From: Paenibacillus profundus
GTDB lineage: Bacteria; Bacillota; Bacilli; Paenibacillales; Paenibacillaceae
Direction: 5' to 3'
NCBI RefSeq assembly: GCF_021369635.1
Contig: NZ_JAJNBZ010000001.1
Location: 607,237 to 671,236, forward strand
Length of the DNA: 64,000 nucleotides
Shown here: piece by piece, positions 46,501-58,500 of the stretch
Numbering within the stretch: position 1 is the stretch's first letter
How the letters are laid out: each line of letters begins with the position of its first letter
Made by a program: the position numbers and the translations under genes
Notes under the pieces: model-generated
Told to the model about the DNA's origin: nothing
What the model saw: the letters and a program-made list of their open reading frames with translations, nothing else
Database searches by the model: none

Positions 46501-49500
46501 CGATGAGCATTTTGGTAGACGAATTTGTGAAGCTGTACGCCGGGGAAGCATTGGAACCGCTCCGTTTACAGTACAAAGATTATGCGGTATGGCAGCGGGA
46601 ACACTACGCCGACAGCCGGGCGTACGAGCAGTTGGAAGCATACTGGGTGGACCAGTTTGCGGGCGAACTGCCGGTGCTGAGCCTGCCGGCTGATCATCCG
46701 CGTCCGGCCGTACGCAGCTTCGAGGGCGGCCGGGTGGACGTTGAGCTGGACGGCGAGCTTGCGGCGGCCTTGCGCGGGCTGGCCCGCGAGAGCGGCGCTA
46801 CGGTATACATGGTGTTGCTGGCCGCCTACAGCACGCTGCTGGCGCGGCTTGGCGGGCAAGAAGAAGTCATTGTCGGTTCGCCGGTGGCGGGACGGCCGCA
46901 TGCAGATCTGGAAGGCATGCTGGGGATGTTCGTAAATACACTGGCACTGCAGACGTACCCGGCCGGGGAGAAGAGCTTTGCCTCCTATCTACAGGAAGTG
47001 AGGGAAACGGCGCTCGAAGCCTTCGACCATGGGGACTATCCGTTCGAGGAACTGGTGGAGCGGGTGGTGCGGCAGCGCGACACGAGCCGCAACCCGCTCT
47101 TCGATGCGATGCTCGTGCTGCAGAACATGGATCAGGCAGAGCTTGAGCTCCCCGATCTGCAGTTCACCCCGTATCCGTTCGATTCCGACGCGGCCAAGTT
47201 CGATCTGACGCTTTCGGTGAGTGAACAGGAGAACGGCATGCGCTGCTCTTGGGAATTCGCTGCCGTATTGTTTGAACGGGCCACGATAGAGCGTTGGGCC
47301 GGTCACTTTGTAGAGCTTCTGCGCCAGGTTACCCGGGATCCGCGGATGACGCTGGGAAGCGTCAGCTTGCTCACGGCTACGGAGCAGGAGCAATTGTTGG
47401 CGCAGTTCAACGACACCGGCGCAGGGGTGCCAATGCCGCATATCACGCTGCACGCGATGTTCGAGGAGCAGGCGGCGAAGACGCCGGAGCGCGTGGCCGT
47501 TGTATGCGGTGAGGATACCCTGACCTACCGGGAACTGAACGAACGGGCGAACCGGCTTGCCAGAGTCGTGCTCAGTTACGGTGCAGGGCCCGAAAGCCTT
47601 GTTGCGGTGCAGTGCGAACGATCCGTGGATATGGCTATGGCGCTGCTCGGTGTGCTCAAAGCGGGAGCTGCCTATCTGCCGATATCGCCGCAAGAGCCCG
47701 CAGAGCGGGTGCAGTTCCTATTGGAGAACAGCGGCGCGACCGTACTGCTGTCTTCCTCGGCACAGGAGACTGCCTGCCCGGTGCTGCGCTTGGATGATGA
47801 TTGTATCCATTCGGAAACGCCGGAAGATCTCGCGAGCTCTGTAAATCCCAACAACCTGGCGTATGTGATCTACACCTCCGGAACCTCGGGTCAGCCGAAA
47901 GGCGTCATGGTGGAGCATCGCAGCATCGTTCATACGCTTCAGTGGAAGGCAGCGACCTACCGCTTCGACGGCGGGCGGGTGCTGCATGCCAGCCCGTTCA
48001 TATTCGATGCGTTCATCACGCACTTCTTTGGCCCCCTCGTTGCGGGCGCCACCGTCGTGATGCTGCGCGATGAAGAGCTAAGCGATCCGGAGGCCATTAT
48101 CCGCACGCTTGCCGAGCAGAAGATTACCCACGCGCAATTCCCAACGGGTCTGCTCGCGGCGCTGCTGGAGATGATCCGGCCGGAACAGCTGGCTACCGTA
48201 CGGAGCGTGGTCACCGGCGGGGAGAAAATCAGCGCGGCGCTGATTGAAAAGATGCTTGTTTACAGCCAGATTGAGTTTGTCAGCGAGTATGGACCGACGG
48301 AGAACAGCGTGGTGACGACCGCTTTGCCGGTGACCGATACGGTGCAGTCTCATACGCTCGGCAGATCCATTGGCCAGACGAAAGTCCATGTGCTGGCAGC
48401 GGATGGACAACTGCAGCCGATCGGCGTACCGGGCGAGCTGTGCATCAGCGGGCCGGGGTTGGCCCGGGGGTATCTGAATCAGCCGGAGCTGACGGCTGAG
48501 CGGTTCGTCGCCAGTCCGTTCGCGCCCGGTGAGCGCTTCTACCGGACCGGGGACTTGGTACGCTGGCTGCCGGACGGCAATCTCGAGTATATGGGCCGGA
48601 TGGACGGACAAGTGAAGATCCGGGGATACCGGATCGAACCGGGCGAGATCGAAGCCCAACTGCTGCAGTTGGCTGAGGTAAGCGAAGCCGTCGTGGCCGC
48701 GCTGCCGGATGCTTCGGGCAGTCTCCAGCTGTGTGCCTATGTCGTTGGCGGCGAGTTGGATCTTCCTGAGCTGCGCAGCTTGCTGTCCTCCGCGCTGCCG
48801 GCGTATATGGTTCCCGCCTCCTTCGTGCAGCTGGAGCAATTGCCGCTGACTACTAACGGAAAAATCGATCTCAAAGCGCTGCCGAAGCCGGATGCAGCCG
48901 CGGCCCTTACCCCATATGCCGCCCCCCGCACGCCGGTGGAGCAGGCGCTGGTGACGGTATGGCAGCAGGTGCTCGGTGTGCCACAGGTCGGCATCCATGA
49001 CAGCTTCTTCGACCTGGGAGGCGACTCGATCAAGGCGATTCAAGCTGCTTCCCGGCTGCTGCAAGCTGGCTATAAGCTGGAGATGAAGGACCTGTTCCGT
49101 TATCCGGCTGCGGCCCAGCTCAGCGATCATATCGCCCCGGTTAGCCGCATCGCGGAACAGGGAGAGATCCGCGGCCTGGTGCCGCTCACGCCGATTCAAC
49201 ACTGGTTTGTAGAGCGGGATCTGGCCGATGCGCATCACTTCAACCAAGCCGTGATGCTGTACCGGGAAGAACGGTTTGACGTGCAAGCGCTGCGCCTTGC
49301 GATGAAACGGATCACGGTTCATCACGACGCGCTGCGCATGGTGTTTGTGCCTTCAGCGGACGGTGGTTATGCCGCTTGGAACCGGGCCGTGAATGAAGGG
49401 GAACGGTACGGCTTGGAAGTATTCGACTTGCGGGAAGAGCAGGCGTGGAGCCGGTTAGTCGAAGCGAAGGCTCGCGAGCTGCAGGCTGGCATCTCGTTAG

Positions 49501-52500
49501 AGACAGGGCCGCTCGTGAAGCTGGGCTTATTCCAATGCGGTGACGGCGATCATTTGCTAATGGTGATTCATCACCTCGTCGTGGATGGCATCTCTTGGCG
49601 GATCTTACTGGAGGATTTCGCCTCAGCGTACGAGCAGGCTGCGCAAGGGCAGGACATTCGGTTGCCGCTGAAAACCGATTCGTTCCAACTCTGGTCACAA
49701 CAGCTGTCTGCTTATGCTTCAAGCTCGGCTGTGGAGGCGGAACGTGAATATTGGAGCCAGATGGCGAGTCGGGAACAAATGCCATTACCGAAGGATAACG
49801 AGCAAGGCGGAGACGCGATCGAAAACAGCGAAACGCTAACGCTGCAATGGTCCCAACATGAGACGCAGCAGTTGTTAACCGAAGCGCACCGGGCATATGG
49901 AACGGACATGAACGACCTGCTGCTGACCGCGCTGGGAATGGCGGTTCAGGAGTGGACCGGAATCGAGCAGGTGGCCGTCATGCTGGAAGGGCACGGCAGG
50001 GAATCCATCTTGCCGGATATGGATGTCAGCCGGACTATTGGCTGGTTCACGAGTGCGTACCCGGTCATGCTTGACATGAAGGCGGGCCTGGACCTGCCGC
50101 GGCGCATCAAGCTGGTCAAGGAAACGCTGCGGAGCATCCCGCACAAAGGCATCGGCTACGGAATTTTGCGCTATTTGGCTTCGCCGTGCATGGAGGCTAT
50201 CCGGACGTTTTCCCCCGAAATTTCGTTTAACTATTTGGGGCAGTTCGACCAGGATTTGCAGCGCAGCGCGCTTCAGATCTCGCCGCTTGCGTCTGGGGAT
50301 GCGGTAAGCCACAAGCAAAAAAGAGCAGCCACGCTCGATTTCAACGGCATGATCGCCGGAGGAACGTTGAGCCTGAACCTGAGCTACAGCGCCGACCAGT
50401 ACCGCAAGGAAACCATGGAGCAGTTGGCACAGCGGCTGAAGCATCATCTGCAGGAACTCATTCGCCACTGCGTGGCGAAAGAAAGTGCAGAGCTGACGCC
50501 AAGCGATGTGCTGCAGCAGGGCATGACGCTTGAGGAGCTGGAGGCGTTGGTTCAGCGGACTCGGCCTCTCGGGGACATCGAGAACGTCTATGCCCTGACG
50601 CCAATGCAGCAGGGGATGCTGTTCCACAGCCGGCTGGACCCTCAGTCGGGTGCTTACGTGAACCAAATGCACATTTCGCTGCAGGGAAGGCTGGATCTAG
50701 CCGCGTTGGAACGCAGTTGGAATACGGTCATCCAGCGGCATGCGGTACTGCGGACGAGCGTCGACAGCGGTTGGCGCGACCGGCCGCTGCAGGTGGTCTA
50801 CCGCCGCCGCACCTTGCGAATTGAATATGCGGATCTGTCGATGAAGAGCGCAGCCGAGCAGGAGCTGGAACTGGCCTTTATCACGGAAGAAGACCGTAAA
50901 AAGGGCTTTGTGTTGGAGTCGGACAGCCTGATGCGCGTGGCGGTGGTGCGTACCGGGAAAGAGGAGCACCATATGCTGTGGAGTTTCCACCATATTCTGA
51001 TGGATGGATGGTGCCTGCCGCTGGTGGTCAAGGAAGTCCTCGAAGTATACACGGCCTTGTGCAAGGAAGAGGAGCCGCAATTGCCGCGCGTGAGCGAGTA
51101 CAGCGAGTATATTCGCTGGCTAGCTGAACAGGACGGGCAAGTGGCGTCCCGATACTGGGCAGATAGGCTGGAAGGCTTCGAACAAGCGGCGGAGCTCCCG
51201 AGACGTCAGCGTCAGGCGCAGGGATATGAAGCGATGCGTGTGACCTGCTCGCTGGACCGGAAGCAGACCGAACGGATCAGCCAAGCGGCAAGAGAGCAGG
51301 GGGTAACGGTGAACACCTTGCTGCAGACGGCATGGGGACTGCTGCTGCACAAATACAGCGGGACAACCGATGCGGTATTCGGCAGCGTGGTGTCCGGAAG
51401 ACCGGCAGCCCTTCCCGGTGTGGAGGGGATGATCGGGCTGTTCATCAATACGATTCCGGTCCGGGTGAAGTGCGAGGCTGGAGAAACCGCAGCCCGTGTG
51501 CTGCAACAAGCGCAGGAGCAAGCGCTGGCTTCCCAAGCCTACGACTATTATCCGCTGCATGAAATCCAGGCCCAAAGCACAAAAAACCGGGAATTGTTTA
51601 ACCACATCTTGGTGTTCGAAAATTACCCGGTGGAGGAGCACGCAGGTCTGTTGGGAGATACGGCAGGGCTAGAAATTACCGGAGTTCAAGCGGAAGAGCA
51701 GACCAACTATGACCTGAATGTGATGATTATGCCAGGAGAAGAAATGACCATTCATTTTGACTACAATGCGCAGGTGTATGAACGCGAAATGATGGAGCGT
51801 CTGCAAAGGCACCTGTTGCGAATCGTGGAGCAGATCGTAGCGGATACGAACATCCCGGTACAAGAGCTCGAGTTGCTTACGACGGCCGAGAGGGAGCAAT
51901 TGCTCGTGCAGTTCAACGACACGAAGGTGAAGATTCCTGAAGAGGCAAGCATACCTTCCCTGTTCGAGAAACAAGCGGAGAAGACGCCGGATAGTCTGGC
52001 AATTGTCTGCGCAGAGCGGCAGCTCACCTACCGGGAGCTTGAGGAACAGGCCAATCGTATCGCTCAATGGCTGCGGGCGCACGGCGTAACGGCCGAAGAC
52101 TGTGTAGGCGTCCTGATGAGTCGTTCGCCGCAACTGATCGCCGGACTTCTCGGTATCCTGAAGGCCGGGGCAGCTTATGTTCCGATAGACCCGGTTCTGC
52201 CGGAGGAGCGCATCGGGGGGATGATCCGGGATGCTGGAATCCAGGTTCTGCTGACGGATGCGGCGTACACGGATACCCTATTCAGCTTCCGAGAGACATC
52301 GCTGTGTCATGTATTGTGTCTGGATGATTCGTTGGTGAAAGAGCTGATAGAGCATCCAGGGCAAACAGAAGACCAGGCAGACCAAGTAAGTGACGAAATA
52401 AGTGACGAAATAAACCTCGGCGGCAATACCATCTTCTTCTCCTCCGCTGAGGAGCTGGCAGGGTATTCTTCCGCGCCCGTTGGCGTCAAGATAGACCCAT

Positions 52501-55500
52501 CTGGCAGCGCGTACGTCATCTACACCTCCGGAACGACCGGTACGCCGAAAGGGGTAGTCGTGGAGCACCGGAACGTGGTGAACTTCATCTCGGGGATGAT
52601 TCGTGAGCTTCCTTTTGGGACTTGTTCTTCGATGCTGTGCGTAACGACGGTGTCCTTCGACATTTTCGTCACGGAGAGCTGGGTGCCGCTCAGCTGCGGC
52701 ATGCAGATCGTCCTCGCAAGCGAAGAAGCGCAGCAGGATTCGGTCATGCTGGTGGAACTGTTATCGCAGCATCCGGTGCACATGATGCAGACGACGCCTT
52801 CGCGGTTGATGCTGCTGCTCGGCGATGCGCGGAGCGCGGCGCAGCTGCGGAACGTCCAGACGCTGTTGGTCGGCGGGGAAGTCTTCCCTTCCTCCCTGTA
52901 CGGGCAGCTGAGGGAACATACGGATGCGGCGCTGTACAACATGTACGGGCCAACGGAAACGACCGTCTGGTCCACGTTTGACCGCCTCGGCGGCGAAGAA
53001 CGGATCGGCATCGGTCGGCCGATGGCGAATACGCAGGTGTATATGGTGAATGATGCGTTGCAGCCGCAGCCGATTGGCGTGGCCGGCGAACTGTGCATCG
53101 GCGGCGCCGGGGTCGCCCGCGGATACTGGGAGCGTCCAGAGCTGACGGCTGAGAAATTTGTGGACAGCCCGTTTGCCCCAGGCGAGCGTCTGTATCGGAC
53201 CGGGGATTTGGCGCGCTGGCTGCCTGACGGCCGGCTGGAGCATCTGGGGCGGAGAGACCATCAGGTGAAGATTCGGGGGTACCGGATTGAACTGGGCGAG
53301 ATCGAAGCCCGGCTGCTCCAAATTCCGGGCGTAGGCGAAGCCGTTGTGACTGCAGCAGAAATGGGTGACCAGACACAGGAATTGCGCGCTTATGTGACAG
53401 GCGACCGTCCGCTTGCGGCGGCTGAGCTGCGTGCCGCCCTGACTGCCTCGCTGCCGTCGTACATGCTGCCGACGCACTTCATGCAGCTGGAAGAGCTGCC
53501 GCTGACGCCGAATGGCAAAGTGGACCGGCGGGCGCTGCCGAAGCCGTCGGGAAGCGGAGCGGCAGCCGGATATACAGCGCCGCGTAACGAAGCGGAGGCG
53601 AAGCTAGCGCTAATGTGGCAGGAGGTGCTGGGAGTTGATCGCGTAGGCATCCACGACAATTTCTTTGAGCTGGGCGGCCATTCTCTGAAGGCCATGACGC
53701 TCGTATCGAGGATTCACCAGGCACTGGATGTAGAGCTGCCGCTGAGACAGCTGTTCCTCTCGCCGACGGTCGAAGGGCTGGCGGCTGCGCTGAAAGCGGC
53801 GGATGGCAGCACGTATAAAGAGCTGGCCCCAGCAGGCGAGCAGGCACATTACCCGCTGTCTTCGGCCCAAAAACGGCTGTACTTCTTGCAGCAGTTGGAG
53901 GGCGCCGAGCTGAGCTACAACATGCCGGTGGTGCTGCGGCTCGAAGGAGCACTGGAGCAAGTCCGGCTGGAATCGGCGCTGCAGGCGCTCATCGCCCGCC
54001 ATGAATCGTTGCGCACTTCGTTTGCCGTCGTGGACGGTGAGCCAGTGCAGCGAGTGATAGACCAGGCTATTTTGGAAGTTTTCTATGAGGAAGCGGAGGA
54101 AAGGGAAGTCGAGGAGCGAATCCGGACATTCATCCGCCCGTTTGACCTTAGCGAGGCTCCTCTGCTGCGCACGGCGGTTATACGTCTCAGGGAAGCGCGA
54201 CACTTGCTGCTGTTCGATATGCACCATATCATCTCAGACGGCACATCGATGGGTATTTTGGTAGACGAATTTGTGAAGCTGTACGCTGGCGAAGCATTGG
54301 AGCCGCTGCAGCTGCAGTATAAAGATTATGCGGTGTGGCAGCAGGAATACGTGCTCAGCGATGCTTATCGGCAGCAGGAGCGGTATTGGCTCCAGCATTT
54401 TGCAGGCGAACTGCCGGTATTAAACCTGCCCGCCGATTTCGCACGCCCAACCTTGCGCAGTTTTGCAGGTGACCGGGTAGATTTCAAGCTGGGAAGAACG
54501 CTGTCGGAGGCCGTGCAGCAACTGGCGCTAGACAGAGGGGTCACCGTATATATGGTGTTCTTGGCCGTGTACAGCACCTTGCTGTCTCGTCTGTCCGGCC
54601 ATGATGAGATTATTGTCGGCTCGCCGGTAGCGGGGCGTCCGCATACGGATCTGACGGACATGATGGGGATGTTTGTCAACACGCTGGCTTTACGCATGTT
54701 TCCTTCCGGACCAAAAGCCTTTGCCGAATACCTTGAGGAAATTAAACAAACGGCGCTGGATGCCTTTGAGCATGGAGAGTATCCTTTTGAGGAACTGGTT
54801 GAACGTGTTGTCAGCCAGCGGGACATGAGCCGAAATCCACTGTTCGATGCTGTATTCGTGCTTCAAAACACGGAAAGCTCGCAGTTGGATCTCCCTGACT
54901 TGAAGGTAGAGTCTTGTCCATTTGTCGATACACAGGCTAAGTTCGACCTTACCTTGATGGTAACAGAGAGTGCGGAGGGCTATCACTGTTCGCTGGAGTT
55001 CGCTACCGCCTTGTTCACACGGGAAACCATCGAACGGTGGGCCGGCCATTTTACGGAACTGCTGGATCATGTGATCTCGGAGCCCGATACGACCCTTGCA
55101 GAAGCCAGATTAATAAGCGGGAGAGAGCAGCTTAGCGAGCTTATGAAATACAGCGGTTTGCCTGCCCAAGGCATGCCTCAAACAACGATTCATCAATGTT
55201 TCGAGGACATTGCCGGTCTCTATCCGGACCGGACGGCCCTTGTGTGTGGCGATCGGCACCTCACGTATGCGGACTTAAAGCACCAAGCGGATCTTGTGGC
55301 CAACAGACTGCTGAGGGAAGGAATGCGGCCACGGTCAGCTGTTGGAATTCTGGCTGACCGCTCGAGCGAATTTGTCGTTGCGGTCCTGGGAATTCTGCAG
55401 GCGGGTGGAGCCTATGTGCCTCTGGATCCGGAAGCTCCCGAGGAGCGTCACCTGTATATACTGGGCGACTGCGGCGCGGAGTTCCTGTTGGCTGTACAGA

Positions 55501-58500
55501 AGTTCAAAGTGCCGGAGTCCTACCAGGGGACGGTCATCATGCTTGATGACCGAACTCTTCCGGATGAAGCGTTAGAGTATGAAGAAACACAGGCATGCAG
55601 TTCCGATGATCCGGCTTATATCCTGTATACCTCGGGCACCACGGGAAGACCTAAAGGAGTGCTGGTGACGCATGGAAATGTAATCAACTTAGTGAAAAAC
55701 AACGGATACGTGCCGTTCCATGCGAATCACCGCTTCGCTCAGACCGGTTCGGTAAGCTTTGATGCGGCTACGTTCGAAATATTCGGAGCCCTTCTGCACG
55801 GAGGGGCCTTGCATCCGGTTGAGAAAGACGTGCTGCTGGACGCGCGCCGGATGGGGCAATTTCTCACGGAGCACGGCATTACGGTCATGTTCTTGACCAC
55901 ATCGCTCTTTCACCATCTGGCCGATGAGGATGCGGGAATGTTTGCTGGTGTAGAGCATTTGATTATGGGCGGAGAGGTTCTGTCGCCGAAGCCTGCTTAC
56001 GCAGTGAGGGACGCATGTCCGGGACTTACGATCTGGAACGGATATGGCCCTACCGAAAACACGACTTTCTCGACTTCATTCATGGTCAAAGAAACAAACA
56101 GCAAAAACAGCATCCCGATTGGCCGACCGATCGATGGAACGACAGCCTACGTGCTGAGCGCTCAGGGCCAGCTGCTTCCTGTCGGTGTTCCCGGCGAATT
56201 GTGCCTTGGAGGCGCCGGGGTAGCCAAAGGATACTGGAATCTGCCTGAACTTACACTGGAAAAGTTCAAACCAGATCCCTTTATTGAAGGCGGAAGAATG
56301 TATAAAACAGGGGATTTGGCCCGCTGGCTGCCGGATGGAAACCTTGAATATTTGGGGAGAATCGATCAGCAGGTCAAAATTCGGGGCTATCGGATTGAAC
56401 TCGGTGAGATCGAAGCACGCCTGATGCTTCATGCCGACATTGGCCAAGCGGCTGTAGTGACTTGGACAGAACGTCCGGGAAGTGAGGTTTTGTGCGCTTA
56501 TTATGTCGCCAGCAAGCGCCTGGAACCGGTCGAAATGAGAAATCACCTGAGCATCGCTTTACCTGAATATATGGTTCCTGCGTATTTCGTCCATCTGCCG
56601 GAACTGCCGCTTACAAGAAATGGCAAGCTGGACCGTCGCGCACTGCCGGAGCCTGAAGGAAACGATGTATCGGGGACCGAGTTCGCAGCACCCCGAACTT
56701 TAACGGAAGTCAGGCTTGCACTGTTGTGGCGGGAGGTGTTAGGGGTCGAGCGTGTAGGTCTGAATGACAATTTCTTTGAACTCGGCGGCCATTCCCTACG
56801 AGCGATGTCACTGGTTTCGCAGATTCACCAAAAGCTGAATGCGCAGATCAAGCTGCACGATGTGTTCCAGTCACCTACACTCGAACGGATGAGCCAAGTG
56901 GTAGAATCATCGGCGGGATCGCCGTATGAAGGATTGCTCCCTGCACCGACTCAGAATTACTATCCTTTGTCCTCTGCCCAAAAGCGGATGTATGTGCTGC
57001 AGCAGCTTCAAGGCGCGGAACAGACCTACAACATGCCGAACGTCTTCCGGCTGGAAGGACCATTGGACCGGGAGCGCATAAATGAAGCACTCCAGGCGTT
57101 GATTAGGCGGCATGAGGTGCTGCGTACGTCTTTTGAGATGGTGGAAGGCAGTCCCGTGCAGATCATACATGATGCGGTGGAATTCGCCATTTCTTATACG
57201 GAGACGGACGAAGGAGATACGAGCAAAGCGATCCGCGAGTTCTACTTCCCGTTCGATCTCACCTGCGCTCCGCTGCTTCGCGCAGGACTGATATGCGTGC
57301 AAGAGGAGCACCATCTATTGCTGTTCGATATGCATCACATTATTTCGGATGGCGTATCGATGAGTGTATTGATCAAGGAGTTCGGGGAGCTGTATGCCGG
57401 AGGGACATTGCCGCCCCTGCGACTGCAATATAAAGATTATAGTAGTTGGCAAAGCCGCTATGTGACGACGGAGGCTTACAGAAAACAGGAAGCGTATTGG
57501 CTGGATCGATATGCCGGAGAGCATCCGGTGTTGGACTTGCCGCTGGATTACCCAAGACCTCCGGTACGCAGCTTTGCCGGAGACAGGGTGCACCTGGAAC
57601 TAGACTCCTGTCTGACTGAAGGAATAACCAAGTTGGCGCAGCATACGGGGACTACCTTGTATATGGTGCTATTGGCGGCGTACAGCACGCTGCTATCGCG
57701 ACTTAGCGGTCAAGACGACATCATTATCGGCTCCCCTGCCGCCGGCAGACCGCATGCAGACCTCGCAGATATGCTAGGCATGTTCGTCAATACACTGGCA
57801 CTGCGCACCAACCCGGCCGGAGGAAAAGAATTTTTCAGCTATTTGCTGGAAGTGAAGGAGAGCGCACTCGACGCGTTCGTATACCAAGACTATCCTTTCG
57901 AAGATCTGGTGGAGAAGGTCGTCAGCCGCCGGGACATGAGCCGCAGCCCTCTCTTTGACGTCATGCTCGTCCTGCAAAATACAGAGCAGGAGCAAATGGA
58001 GATGAAACATATCCGGTTGTCTGCTTATCCATATGAGCAGCACTCGGCGAAATTCGATCTCACTCTAACCGCCATCGAGCACGGGGGAGGTATGAACTTC
58101 ACCTTCGGATACGCCGCAGACTTGTTTGCCCGCGCAACGATAGAAAGATGGGCCGCCTATTTCAAGGTGCTTCTAGAGTCGGTTGTCTCGGATCCGAAGC
58201 AGCGGCTCGCGGATCTGCCTTTGATGAACGAAGAGGAACGGCAGCGGATGCATGCCTGCTCGCAAGGCGCCTCTGTGGATAATAGAGCAGGGCGCACCTT
58301 GGATCGATGGTTTGCGGAGCAGGCTGCTAGAACACCTGATCGGTACGCAGTCTTCTCCGGGGATCGACGATTGACTTATAGAGAGTTGGACGAGCGGGCA
58401 GGCCGCCTCGCTGAGTTGTTAAGAGACAGAGGCATAGGCCCAGACCGGATTGTTGGGCTCTTCATACCGCCGTCGCCGGAAATGATCGTCGCCATGCTCG

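Larger units (their letters stand above)
46063..53810 (+). repeat. Tandem two-module duplication, unit 2 (modules 9-10)
   Basis: Second copy of the 7.7-kb unit. Differences are mainly point changes, plus a changed insert in the last A domain and a few altered residues in the epimerase (SPCMEAIRTFSPEI against SPNIQAAAPEI). Confidence 0.85.

Noticed and set aside
38356..53810. Possible CRISPR or satellite array suggested by repeated DNA
   Set aside because: The repeats are kilobase-long coding modules with conserved domain motifs, with no short repeat/spacer pattern.
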